Assembly: GCA_032251315.1 (NCBI GenBank)
Contig: JAVVEE010000015.1
Span: 1 to 42,294, forward strand
Direction of reading: 5' to 3'
Source: LH-M37 sp032251315
GTDB taxonomy: Bacteria > Pseudomonadota > Gammaproteobacteria > SZUA-229
Length of the DNA: 42,294 bases
In this document: piece after piece, positions 1 to 7,902 of the stretch
How positions within the stretch are numbered: the first letter of the stretch is position 1
Layout of the letters: every line of letters starts with the position of its first letter
Notes under the pieces: generated by a model
Databases searched by the model: none
Told to the model about the DNA's origin: nothing
The model's input: the letters and a program-made list of their open reading frames with translations, nothing else
Position numbers and translations under genes: made by a program

Positions 1-60
1 TTTTTAGACTGGGCTGGAAACAGCGTGAATAAAGCTTTAACTTTACAAAATATGTTATGA
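1..60 (+). CDS. C-terminal end of an unidentified upstream gene (partial)
   Basis: The frame starting at base 1 stays open for 19 codons and ends in TGA at 58-60. That stop overlaps the cheB start codon as ATGA (57-60), the usual sign of translational coupling. The visible tail ends in ...LTLQNML. It is too short to assign to a family. By position it should be another chemotaxis gene (cheR, cheD or cheA often precede cheB), but nothing in the 19 residues proves this. Confidence 0.35.
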   Translation, partial: FLDWAGNSVNKALTLQNML

Positions 61-1142
61 AAAAAATCACTGTTCTCATTGTTGATGACTCAGCCGTTGT
101 ACGGAAAATTTTAACGGAGATTCTGTCTTCTGATAATGAAATTGAAGTTGTGGGTACGGCGATGGATCCGTTTATCGCTCGAGAAAAGATCAAGCGTCTG
201 CATCCTGATGTTTTAACTCTGGATGTTGAAATGCCAAAAATGGACGGTATCAGTTTTCTTCGCAATGTGATGCGACTCAGGCCTATGCCGGTAGTGATGA
301 TTTCCTCACTGACGCAGCAGGGAGCGGATATAGCTCTGGAAGCAATGAGTATCGGCGCAATTGATTACATCAGTAAACCGATGATTGATCTGGCGCATGA
401 GCTGAGCACATATTCTGAAGAGATTATCGCCAAGGTTAAGGTTGCTGCAAAAGCCAGAGTTCTGCCAAATACCTCAGAAATACCGACTACAGAATCTGAC
501 CGCTTAAAAAAGAGTAGGTTTCTGGATAAACCGAGCAGGAATAAACCGTATAGCAGGTTAAAAACGACAGAAAAAATAATAGCGATAGGCGCTTCCACTG
601 GCGGCACTGAAGCTATTAAAGAAATTTTGGTAAATATGCGACCCGATTCGCCCGGTGTTGTCATCGCGCAACATATACCGCGGGCATTTAGTGAAGCGTT
701 TGCCATGCGTATGAACAGTCTTTCACCCATGGCGGTGTGTGAGGCCCGCGACGGCCAGCATGTTTTGCCGGGTCATGCTTACATCGCTCCAGGTGACAGG
801 CATTTGATGTTGTTTCGAGATGGTGCACGATATTATATAAAGCTCGATGACGGTGATCCCTGTAATCGGCATAAACCGTCAGTCGATGTAATGTTTCGTT
901 CAGTAGAAGCGGCCGCTGGAGACAATGCTGTAGGTATACTGCTGACAGGTATGGGCGCGGATGGTGCGCGCGGACTGAAAGTAATGCATGACTCGGGTTC
1001 AAAAACCATTGCTCAGGATGAAAACAGTAGTGTCGTCTGGGGTATGCCGGGTGAAGCAGTTAAGCTCGAAGCCGCAGACTTTGTGCTACCTTTAAACAAA
1101 ATAGCTCAAAAAATCGAGCAGTTAATTCGTGATGCGAAATAA
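57..1142 (+). CDS. cheB: CheB, protein-glutamate methylesterase/deamidase response regulator
   Basis: Removes methyl groups from glutamates of chemoreceptors (and deamidates glutamines) to reset receptor sensitivity. The N-terminal receiver domain (about 1-125) has the acidic pair D10/D11, the phospho-acceptor D56 in LTLDVEMP and K107 in the SKP motif. A charged linker (about 126-172) leads to the methylesterase domain (173-361) with the catalytic triad S180 (GASTGG), H206 (AQHIP) and D302 (GMGADGA). The 361-residue length is normal. The start overlaps the stop of the preceding frame by ATGA, and the next gene follows after 15 bp, so it lies inside a chemotaxis operon. The chemoreceptor downstream carries a tether motif to which CheB is known to bind in other bacteria. 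All catalytic residues are present. Confidence 0.96.
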   Translation: MKKITVLIVDDSAVVRKILTEILSSDNEIEVVGTAMDPFIAREKIKRLHPDVLTLDVEMPKMDGISFLRNVMRLRPMPVVMISSLTQQGADIALEAMSIGAIDYISKPMIDLAHELSTYSEEIIAKVKVAAKARVLPNTSEIPTTESDRLKKSRFLDKPSRNKPYSRLKTTEKIIAIGASTGGTEAIKEILVNMRPDSPGVVIAQHIPRAFSEAFAMRMNSLSPMAVCEARDGQHVLPGHAYIAPGDRHLMLFRDGARYYIKLDDGDPCNRHKPSVDVMFRSVEAAAGDNAVGILLTGMGADGARGLKVMHDSGSKTIAQDENSSVVWGMPGEAVKLEAADFVLPLNKIAQKIEQLIRDAK

Positions 1143-1157
1143 TACGAGATAGAACTC

Positions 1158-1748
1158 ATGGGTGATATAAAAAATACGAAGAGTAATGACATGAGTATAA
1201 AACCGGATGAGTCTACTGAGTCGGGCGCGTTGCTGTATAGACTGGTAAATGAGCTGCACGGTTTGATTGCACGCGAGCATACCGAGATTCGTGACGAGCT
1301 ATCTCAAATGGGATCTGTAGTCAGTGACGCTATCAAAACATTAATGCTGAGCTTGAATGGTCTGAATACACAGTTAAACCAACAGAATCAAATGATGCAG
1401 AAAATGGCTGGAGTGGTCGATGCGGCAGAAAGTGAGCAGTTGCAGGAGGAATATCAGGCATTAAACAAGATGGTTAATCAAAATATCACTGTGGTTGTCC
1501 GTTCACTTCAATTCGAGGATATTCTGCAGCAGCTGATTGGACATTGCCGGGCAAGATCGGAGGGTCTTGAAGGTCTGGTCGATCAATTAAATCTGGATGT
1601 GAATATGCTAAAGAATGCCCCGCAGGACAAAGCAAAAGAAGTTATGTCGGCTATGCAGGCAAAAATTTCAGAGGTGGGTAAAAAACTGGAAAAAGAAAAC
1701 CCGGTTAAGCAAACCTCCATGGGTGCAGGCGGAATAGAGCTTTTCTGA
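1158..1748 (+). CDS. Helical chemotaxis protein with a CheZ-like phosphatase motif
   Basis: A 196-residue, almost wholly helical protein with no membrane segment or signal peptide. Residues 25-110 look like one long coiled coil, and a second helix spans about 110-175. Around residues 117-131 the sequence LQFEDILQQLIGH resembles the active-site helix of CheZ, where an Asp and a Gln four residues later (D143 and Q147 in E. coli) dephosphorylate CheY; here the pair would be D121 and Q125. The C-terminus ends in GGIELF after a flexible stretch, like the CheY-docking tail of CheZ. Its place between cheB and a chemoreceptor fits a role in CheY-P removal. Overall similarity to CheZ is weak, and related receptor-like helical proteins share the motif, so the function is inferred. 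A second ATG at 1191 is a possible start. Confidence 0.6.
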   Translation: MGDIKNTKSNDMSIKPDESTESGALLYRLVNELHGLIAREHTEIRDELSQMGSVVSDAIKTLMLSLNGLNTQLNQQNQMMQKMAGVVDAAESEQLQEEYQALNKMVNQNITVVVRSLQFEDILQQLIGHCRARSEGLEGLVDQLNLDVNMLKNAPQDKAKEVMSAMQAKISEVGKKLEKENPVKQTSMGAGGIELF

Positions 1749-1973
1749 TAAAAAAGAGTTTTTATTCGCCCTGTTATATGTGTATTAATGGCTCAATAGA
1801 GCTATATATTACAGTTAAAAATAATGAATAATTATGCGCCATTGAAGCTGTCGTAATTATTAAAATAAAAATGTTGCAATAATGAATGCCGAATGAATTG
1901 GGATGGAATCTGATGTTTTGAGAAGCCTTGAGCTTCAGCGCTGTTATTAAGCAACAAGATAGAGGGTAAGTCT

Positions 1974-3995
1974 ATGAATTCAAACATTAAAATGTCATCT
2001 AAAATTGGTGGTGCATTTATAATATTGACGCTATTGGCAGTGGCCATTGGGATTACCGGTTATTTTGGAGTTAGCCGCTTAAGTTCATCGTTGGAGTATG
2101 TAACCGGTCCCGCCTGGGATTCAGCAGATGGCGCCATGGAGGCGTCTATCGGCACGCAAGGCGAAATGCTGCTGGTCGAGAAGATGTTTGCAGGCATGGC
2201 AGACTATGTCACTCTTCACGATGAGTTAAACGCGCACCAGGTGAGTGCCGAAGCGGCGCTGTCGAGAGTGAAAAATGCGGGTTTGCTGAGTGATGCTGAG
2301 CTTACAGACATCCAGGAGGCAGAAATAGGCTACGCAGCAACAGTCAAGCAGGTAGTGGCAGAGTTTGAAAAATTTGATGCCGTTGATAACCGTCTGGCCT
2401 CTAACTTTCACGACTTCCAGGCTCTGATGGGGCATGCTGAAAAATTGAATGACAGTATTATGGAATCACAGGCCGGCATGTTGAAAGCCATGTATTACTA
2501 CCGTCGCCTGCTGGCTTTTAAAAATGCAGAGGAATCACAGGCGGGTATCAAGGATGGTAATGATATGTTACTGGATGTCAGTAAAAAAGTGCTCAGCTAC
2601 AGCGGCTTCAAGAATAACGAGGTGCCGGACGGTGCCTATCAAGGCCAGACCTACAGTGCCGCTTTGGCGCAGGCAGTCACTAAACATAAGGCGGATTTTA
2701 CCGAGGCCACGCAGCTGTTTAATGTTTATGCAGATGCGCGTATTGATTATGAAGTAACTTCAGCGACCATGCTGAAATTGCTGGATAAAACCGAAGAGAT
2801 AGGTGATGCAACCGTTGAAGCTGAAATGGATACAATTACATCAGTCATCGATTTATCCAATGTTTTGATTGTCGTCGTCGGTATCATCGCGGTCTTTATC
2901 TCTATCTTCATGGCGGTGATGATTTTACGTAGTGTGAACGCACAGCTGGGTCGTGACCCTGCTGAACTTGTGCGGCTCTCCGATGCTCTGGCCAGGGGTA
3001 ATCTGGACATGAAAGTGGACAGGGATGCTGTGGGTGTTTACGGCTCGATCGGGCAGACAGTTCAGAAATTGCTGGAAATTATTAGCGGCATTAAGTCGGG
3101 AGCCAACGAGGTGAACATAGCTTCAGAACAGGTCTCACAGGGAAATTCTAATTTAAGTCAGCGTACCCAGGAGCAGGCTTCCAGTCTTGAGGAAGTCGCC
3201 TCCAGTATGGAAGAGATGACCGGAACCGTAAATCAGAACTCTGAAAATGCACAACTTGCCAACCAACTGGCACTTGCAGCTCGCGAGCAGGCTGACACAG
3301 GCGGTATGGTGGTCAATGAAGCAGTCGTGGCAATGAGTGAAATTAATGTTGCCAGCAAGCAGATTGCCGATATTATAGGCGTGATTGACGAGATAGCCTT
3401 CCAGACTAACTTGCTGGCTTTGAATGCCGCAGTCGAGGCAGCACGTGCGGGTGAGCAGGGTCGTGGCTTTGCTGTTGTGGCCAGTGAGGTGCGAAATCTT
3501 GCCGGCCGCAGTGCAACTGCTGCTAAAGAAATTAAAGGTCTAATTAAAAACAGTGTAGATAAAGTGCAAAATGGTTCAAGACTGGTGAATGAATCCGGCG
3601 GTGCCTTATCTGAAATTGTGGACTCAGTGAAGAAGGTCAGCGATATCGTTGCTGAAATTGCCGCCGCCAGTAAAGAGCAGGCTGATGGAATTAATCAGGT
3701 TAATAAGGCTTTATTGCAGATGGATGAGATGACGCAGCAAAATGCGTCACTGGTGGAAGAAGCTTCGGCGGCCAGTGAAGCCATGGGCGCTCAGGCACAG
3801 GAGTTAGATTCTCTGGTTTCCTTCTTTAAACTGAACGAAAGTAACTATGTGAAATACAACGGCGTGATTCATAATAGCAATCAAGCGGTTTCGCATGAAA
3901 GCACGCCCATACTTGAAAAATCTGATAAGAGCAAATCAACGAAGGCAGTAAGCTTGCCTCAAAAGAACGAAGATGGTGAGTGGCAGGATTTTTAA
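1974..3995 (+). CDS. Methyl-accepting chemotaxis protein, large periplasmic sensor, C-terminal tether
   Basis: Transmembrane chemoreceptor of 673 residues. TM1 is about 11-32 and TM2 about 297-318. The periplasmic part between them (about 260 residues) is helical and of the size of the bimodular HBM sensor domain, which would make it a sensor of small organic acids or similar; that is an inference. A HAMP-like segment (about 319-375) leads to the signalling hairpin, whose tip (about 470-505) contains IDEIAFQTNLLALNAAVEAA and RGFAVVASEVRNLA, which contact CheA and CheW. After the methylation helices, a 50-residue flexible tail ends in EWQDF, matching the xWxxF pentapeptide that recruits CheR and CheB. 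The start follows the purine-rich AGAGGGTAAG. cheW follows after 67 bp. The ligand is unknown. Confidence 0.92.
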   Translation: MNSNIKMSSKIGGAFIILTLLAVAIGITGYFGVSRLSSSLEYVTGPAWDSADGAMEASIGTQGEMLLVEKMFAGMADYVTLHDELNAHQVSAEAALSRVKNAGLLSDAELTDIQEAEIGYAATVKQVVAEFEKFDAVDNRLASNFHDFQALMGHAEKLNDSIMESQAGMLKAMYYYRRLLAFKNAEESQAGIKDGNDMLLDVSKKVLSYSGFKNNEVPDGAYQGQTYSAALAQAVTKHKADFTEATQLFNVYADARIDYEVTSATMLKLLDKTEEIGDATVEAEMDTITSVIDLSNVLIVVVGIIAVFISIFMAVMILRSVNAQLGRDPAELVRLSDALARGNLDMKVDRDAVGVYGSIGQTVQKLLEIISGIKSGANEVNIASEQVSQGNSNLSQRTQEQASSLEEVASSMEEMTGTVNQNSENAQLANQLALAAREQADTGGMVVNEAVVAMSEINVASKQIADIIGVIDEIAFQTNLLALNAAVEAARAGEQGRGFAVVASEVRNLAGRSATAAKEIKGLIKNSVDKVQNGSRLVNESGGALSEIVDSVKKVSDIVAEIAAASKEQADGINQVNKALLQMDEMTQQNASLVEEASAASEAMGAQAQELDSLVSFFKLNESNYVKYNGVIHNSNQAVSHESTPILEKSDKSKSTKAVSLPQKNEDGEWQDF

Positions 3996-4062
3996 TCTAA
4001 AAGTTTGTATAAGGTCAACATCGGTGTAATGTATCGATAAATAGCGAATGCGGAGATGAATT

Positions 4063-4581
4063 ATGAATGTAGCGATGGATGTAAACGGTACCTCAATGGA
4101 TATAGAAGCGGGTACTGATCAGTATTTAACATTTATGCTGGCTGAAGAGGAATACGGCGTTGACATTCTACGTGTGCAGGAAATACGTGGGTGGGACAGC
4201 GCGACAATTATTCCTAATGCACCGGACTACGTCCTCGGCGTTGTTAATCTTCGTGGTGTGGTAGTACCGATATTTGATTTAAGAAAACGCTTCCATTTGG
4301 AGAAGGCTGAATTCAACTCGGAAACTGTGACCGTTGTCGTTAAAGTGCAGCATGCCAAGGGTGAGCGGACGATTGGTATGGTGGTCGATGCGGTTTCAGA
4401 TGTTTATAACATTCCTACCGACAGCATTAACTCAGCACCTGAAGTAGGTGGCTCTGTTAGCATGGATTTTATCAAGGGTTTAGCAACAGTCAATGATCAA
4501 ATGATTATTCTACTGAATGTCGATGAGTTAGTTAATGTTGGCGTGCTTGGCGAGATTTTGCAGGAATCAGCTAGTAATTAA
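4063..4581 (+). CDS. cheW: CheW, chemoreceptor-kinase coupling protein
   Basis: Single CheW domain of 172 residues that links chemoreceptors to the CheA kinase. The domain begins near residue 20 (DQYLTFMLAEEEYGVDI) and shows the conserved VLGVVNLRGVVVPIFDLR block about residues 63-80 and the C-terminal DFIKGLATVNDQMIILLNVDEL. The N-terminal 18 residues precede the domain and are not conserved. A GGAG at about 4051-4054 supports the ATG start. It lies directly downstream of the chemoreceptor and is transcribed in the same direction. No cheA is seen in the window, so the kinase partner is outside it. Confidence 0.94.
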   Translation: MNVAMDVNGTSMDIEAGTDQYLTFMLAEEEYGVDILRVQEIRGWDSATIIPNAPDYVLGVVNLRGVVVPIFDLRKRFHLEKAEFNSETVTVVVKVQHAKGERTIGMVVDAVSDVYNIPTDSINSAPEVGGSVSMDFIKGLATVNDQMIILLNVDELVNVGVLGEILQESASN

Positions 4582-4659
4582 TGCTGATAAAGCTATGAAC
4601 AGTCCCTTAAGTCAGGCTGGTTTATATTTTGTTTTATTTGAGTAGTTTGTGAGTCATTT

Positions 4660-5736
4660 ATGAGCAGTCAAGGGGATACTAAAAACGAGATACTTATTGT
4701 TGATGATTCAGCAACAATTCTGGCAACGGCAAAAAAAATGTTGCAGGAAGAGTTCCTCGTACATACTGCAAAAGATGGCAGTGAGGCATGGATCAGAATC
4801 AATGAAAATGAAAATATAAAAGTTATATTTTCGGATTTACAGATGCCGACAATGAACGGCATGCAATTGCTATTAAAGATTCGTGAGTCTGATAATGTCA
4901 GGATAGCGGGCCTGCCTGTCATTATGGTAACCGGGCAGTCGGATTCGCCGGCAGGCAAGCGTGCCGTCTTTGACATTGGAGCGACCGATTTCATTGGCAA
5001 GCCCTTTGATGCGATGGATCTGTTAAGTCGTGCCCGTTCCAATTCGCACCCGAGCAGAAGAGTAGAAGATAAGCTTGATCGTACTCAAAAGGTTTTTGTT
5101 ACGCCTAGTGGCTTTCAGAATATCGGTCGTGAGGCACTGGCGCGTTCGCGGGAAACCAAAGAGGAGTTTTCTGTGGTGCATATAGAAATCTCCAATATTG
5201 AAGAGATCAAGCAGTCGATTGATAGTAAGTCAGTGCGCCAGATCATCGTTTCACTGGTAAAGCGAATTAGCAGTATATTGCGTGATGGCGATGTTGCCAC
5301 GCGTATTGGTGAGAACAAATTCGCAATACTGCTCTATGCCGACACTTTTAATACCAAACTTGCAGTCGAGCGCCTGTGTGAGTGTTTGAAAAAGCTGGTT
5401 TTCGAACTCAACGGGAAAACGCTCAGAAAAGAGCTGATCTACGGTTATTCATCCGCAGACTGCTTCGATACAAAAACAAGTTTCGCCGATATATGCAAGC
5501 AGGCGGACATGGCGTTGAAAGAAGCTGCCGGCATCAGACTGGGAAATCAGGTTGCTGCATATAGCGAGCCGGGCAAGGAAGAAGCCAGAAATGTGGTCAA
5601 TGAAGCCGCAGATTTATGGCCGGATCTGACTCATATCGTTGACGGTGATTTTAATCTGGTTGAAGACAAGCACGTGGATGCGCTGGTTACATGCATGCAG
5701 TCATATATCGACTACGTTAAAAAGAATAAAAAATAA
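4660..5736 (+). CDS. Receiver protein with a degenerate GGDEF domain
   Basis: Response regulator of 358 residues. The receiver domain (about 9-128) has D15/D16, phospho-acceptor D59 in FSDLQMP and K114 in GKP, so it should be phosphorylatable. The second domain (about 145-300) folds like a diguanylate cyclase, but the active-site GGDEF is replaced by GENKF (217-221), so cyclase activity is unlikely. The RxxD inhibitory site five residues before it is kept (R208-D211), which is what is seen in GGDEF domains that have become c-di-GMP receptors. About 55 further residues at the C-terminus are unassigned. It is last in the chemotaxis block, 78 bp after cheW, and its stop faces ettA. No strong ribosome binding site is seen. 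The domain assignment is secure; the receptor role is inferred. Confidence 0.85.
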   Translation: MSSQGDTKNEILIVDDSATILATAKKMLQEEFLVHTAKDGSEAWIRINENENIKVIFSDLQMPTMNGMQLLLKIRESDNVRIAGLPVIMVTGQSDSPAGKRAVFDIGATDFIGKPFDAMDLLSRARSNSHPSRRVEDKLDRTQKVFVTPSGFQNIGREALARSRETKEEFSVVHIEISNIEEIKQSIDSKSVRQIIVSLVKRISSILRDGDVATRIGENKFAILLYADTFNTKLAVERLCECLKKLVFELNGKTLRKELIYGYSSADCFDTKTSFADICKQADMALKEAAGIRLGNQVAAYSEPGKEEARNVVNEAADLWPDLTHIVDGDFNLVEDKHVDALVTCMQSYIDYVKKNKK

Positions 5737-5801
5737 TGCCTCGGTTGAACTTTTATCAATCAGCATTCATTTGTAAATACAGAAACTAATCCATTGACTG
5801 A

Positions 5802-5827
5802 CGCAGATAAAGTAATTTTTATCTGCG
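5802..5827. terminator. Perfect 10-bp hairpin between convergent genes
   Basis: CGCAGATAAA (5802-5811) is followed by a six-base loop and its exact complement TTTATCTGCG (5818-5827). It is the only strong secondary structure in the 133 bp between the receiver gene and ettA, which converge here, so it may terminate transcription from either side. It lacks a long T tract. The CGCAGA core recurs at three other convergent junctions in the window. Confidence 0.5.
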
Positions 5828-5869
5828 GCAAGTCACATTTCTTAATATCATTGAAGTCTCGCCCCAGCA

Positions 5870-7534
5870 CTAAGCCAGTTTTTTAAATTTGATACGATGC
5901 GGGTTGTTCGCTTCCTCGCCCAGTCTTGATTTTCTGTCGGCTTCGTAATCGGAGTAGTTGCCTTCAAACCACACTGCGGTGCTGTCGCCCTCGAACGCCA
6001 GGATATGGGTGGCTATACGATCGAGAAACCAGCGGTCATGCGAGATCACCACTACGCAGCCGGGGAAGTCGAGTATGGCTTCTTCCAGGGCGCGCAGGGT
6101 TTCTACATCGAGGTCATTGGTGGGTTCGTCGAGCAGCAGCAGATTGCCGCCGCTCTTGAGCAGCTTGGCCAGATGCACGCGGTTGCGCTCGCCCCCCGAT
6201 AGATCCTTGATGAATTTTTGCTGGTCTTCACCCTTGAAGTTGAAGCGGCTGACGTAGCTGCGTGAGGCCACGGTGTAATTGCCGATGGTAATGGTGTCGA
6301 GGCCGTCAGAGATTTCCTGCCAGACCGTTTTGCCACCGTCGAGACTGTCTCGAGATTGATCAACATAGCCGATTTTCACCGATTCGCCCACTTCGAAGTT
6401 GCCGCTGTCGGGTGTTTCTTCGCCGGTTAGCATACGGAACAGGGTGGTTTTACCCGCGCCGTTGGGGCCGATAATGCCGACGATGCCGCCACGCGGCAGC
6501 CTGAAACTCAGGTCATCGTAGAGTAGCTTGTCGTCATATTTCTTGCTGATATGTTCAGCTTCAATGACCTTTTCGCCCAGGCGGTCACCGGGAGGAATAT
6601 ACAGCGATTTGGTTTCGCTGCGTTTCTGGTAATCGCTGGAGGAAAGCTCCTCAAAACGCTGCATGCGCGCCTTGCTTTTTGCCTGACGCGCTTTGGGGTT
6701 GGAGTGCACCCATTCCAGCTCGGCCTTGATGGCCTTCTGCCGACCGGCTTCCTTGTTCTCTTCGATGGACAGACGCTGGTCTTTCTGTTCCAGCCAGGAG
6801 GAGTAATTGCCTTCCCAGGGGATGCCGTGGCCGCGATCCAGTTCGAGAATCCAGCCGGCGACATTATCGAGGAAGTAGCGGTCATGGGTGACAGCGACCA
6901 CCGTTCCCTGAAAATCTTTCAGAAAGTGCTCCAGCCAGGCGACCGACTCGGCATCCAGATGGTTAGTGGGTTCGTCGAGAATGAGCATGTCGGGTGACGA
7001 CAGCAGCAACCGGCACAGGGCGACGCGGCGGCGTTCACCGCCGGAGAGCTTGCTGACATCAGCCTCCCACGGGGGCAGGCGCAGGGCGTCGGCGGCGACT
7101 TCCATAATGCGTTCAAGGTTATGGGCATCGGCTGACTGGAGAATGTTTTCCAGCCGCGCCTGTTCGGTGGCCAGAGCATCGAAGTCGGCATCGGGTTCGG
7201 CGTAAGCGGCGTAAACCGCTTCGAGCTGCTGGTGCGCGTCCTTGATCTCGCTCAGGCCTTCTTCCACGTTGCCGCGTACATCCTTGTCGGCATCCAGCTG
7301 TGGCTCCTGAGAGAGGTAGCCGATGCGGATATCTTTGGCCGGGCGGGCCTCGCCGATGTAATCGGTATCCACACCCGCCATGATGCGTAGCAGGGTGGAT
7401 TTACCCGCGCCATTGTAGCCGAGCACGCCGATTTTTGCGCCGGGAAAGAAGTTCAGATTAATGTCTTTGAGAATCTGTTTTTTGGGCGGAACGACCTTGC
7501 CGACGCCATTCATGGTGTAGATATATTGAGCCAT
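5870..7534 (-). CDS. ettA: EttA, energy-dependent translational throttle ATPase (ABC-F)
   Basis: Cytosolic ABC-F protein of 554 residues that binds the ribosomal E site and gates the first steps of elongation according to the ATP/ADP ratio. The first ABC domain has its Walker A at about 39-46 (GYNGAGKS) and signature LSGGERRR; the arm and P-site-tether linker follow (WEGNYSSWLEQKDQR onward); the second ABC domain has GPNGAGKT and LSGGERNR, and both Walker B boxes read LLLDEPTN or LILDEPTN. A longer frame reaches 7597, but the family starts at MAQYIYTM, which here is the ATG at 7534, matching E. coli EttA (MAQFVYTM). It stands alone, convergent with the receiver gene and divergent from glyA. 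Confidence 0.95.
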   Translation of the reverse strand: MAQYIYTMNGVGKVVPPKKQILKDINLNFFPGAKIGVLGYNGAGKSTLLRIMAGVDTDYIGEARPAKDIRIGYLSQEPQLDADKDVRGNVEEGLSEIKDAHQQLEAVYAAYAEPDADFDALATEQARLENILQSADAHNLERIMEVAADALRLPPWEADVSKLSGGERRRVALCRLLLSSPDMLILDEPTNHLDAESVAWLEHFLKDFQGTVVAVTHDRYFLDNVAGWILELDRGHGIPWEGNYSSWLEQKDQRLSIEENKEAGRQKAIKAELEWVHSNPKARQAKSKARMQRFEELSSSDYQKRSETKSLYIPPGDRLGEKVIEAEHISKKYDDKLLYDDLSFRLPRGGIVGIIGPNGAGKTTLFRMLTGEETPDSGNFEVGESVKIGYVDQSRDSLDGGKTVWQEISDGLDTITIGNYTVASRSYVSRFNFKGEDQQKFIKDLSGGERNRVHLAKLLKSGGNLLLLDEPTNDLDVETLRALEEAILDFPGCVVVISHDRWFLDRIATHILAFEGDSTAVWFEGNYSDYEADRKSRLGEEANNPHRIKFKKLA

Positions 7535-7902
7535 ATTGCAGTGTATTACCTGGTTGAAAAGTTTGTTATGAGCGCCCGGGGCAATTCGAACAGACAAAGC
7601 TAAGCAGGCAGCGTTTTTATTGTGCCTGAATTATATCGGGAACGCGTTGAGATTAAAGACTTAATATGTGCATGGAATACCAAGTATTCAAGGTTTTGCA
7701 AGCATGCAGGGTATAAAACTTGATAATCAAATGCAAATCACCGGCTTACGGTGGGCTTAGTATCATAAAATACATGCAGCCAGTGCCGCTTTTTGTTAAT
7801 ATTGCCCGCCTTTCAGCGGCGGTTTATTAGGGCGCCTCCATTAATTTATGAATGAGCCACTTACCGGCGCTTATTCACAGTACAGACATATCAGGAGTAA
7901 TC
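7535..7902. other. Divergent intergenic region between ettA and glyA
   Basis: 368 bp without a supportable gene. It must hold the promoters of both divergent genes, but no pair of hexamers at normal spacing was found. Two small hairpins are visible: CACCG-GCTTA-CGGTG (7739-7753) and CCGCC-N7-GGCGG (7806-7822) followed by TTTATT. The second lies 80 bp before the glyA start, and AGCGGC at 7815-7820 can instead pair with GCCGCT at 7785-7790, so an alternative fold exists. No known riboswitch class was recognised. Confidence 0.3.

Noticed and set aside
1861..1895. Possible sigma-28 promoter before the chemoreceptor (TAAA...GCCGAATG)
   Set aside because: The spacing between the two elements is 18 bp or more instead of 15, and the -10 part has mismatches.
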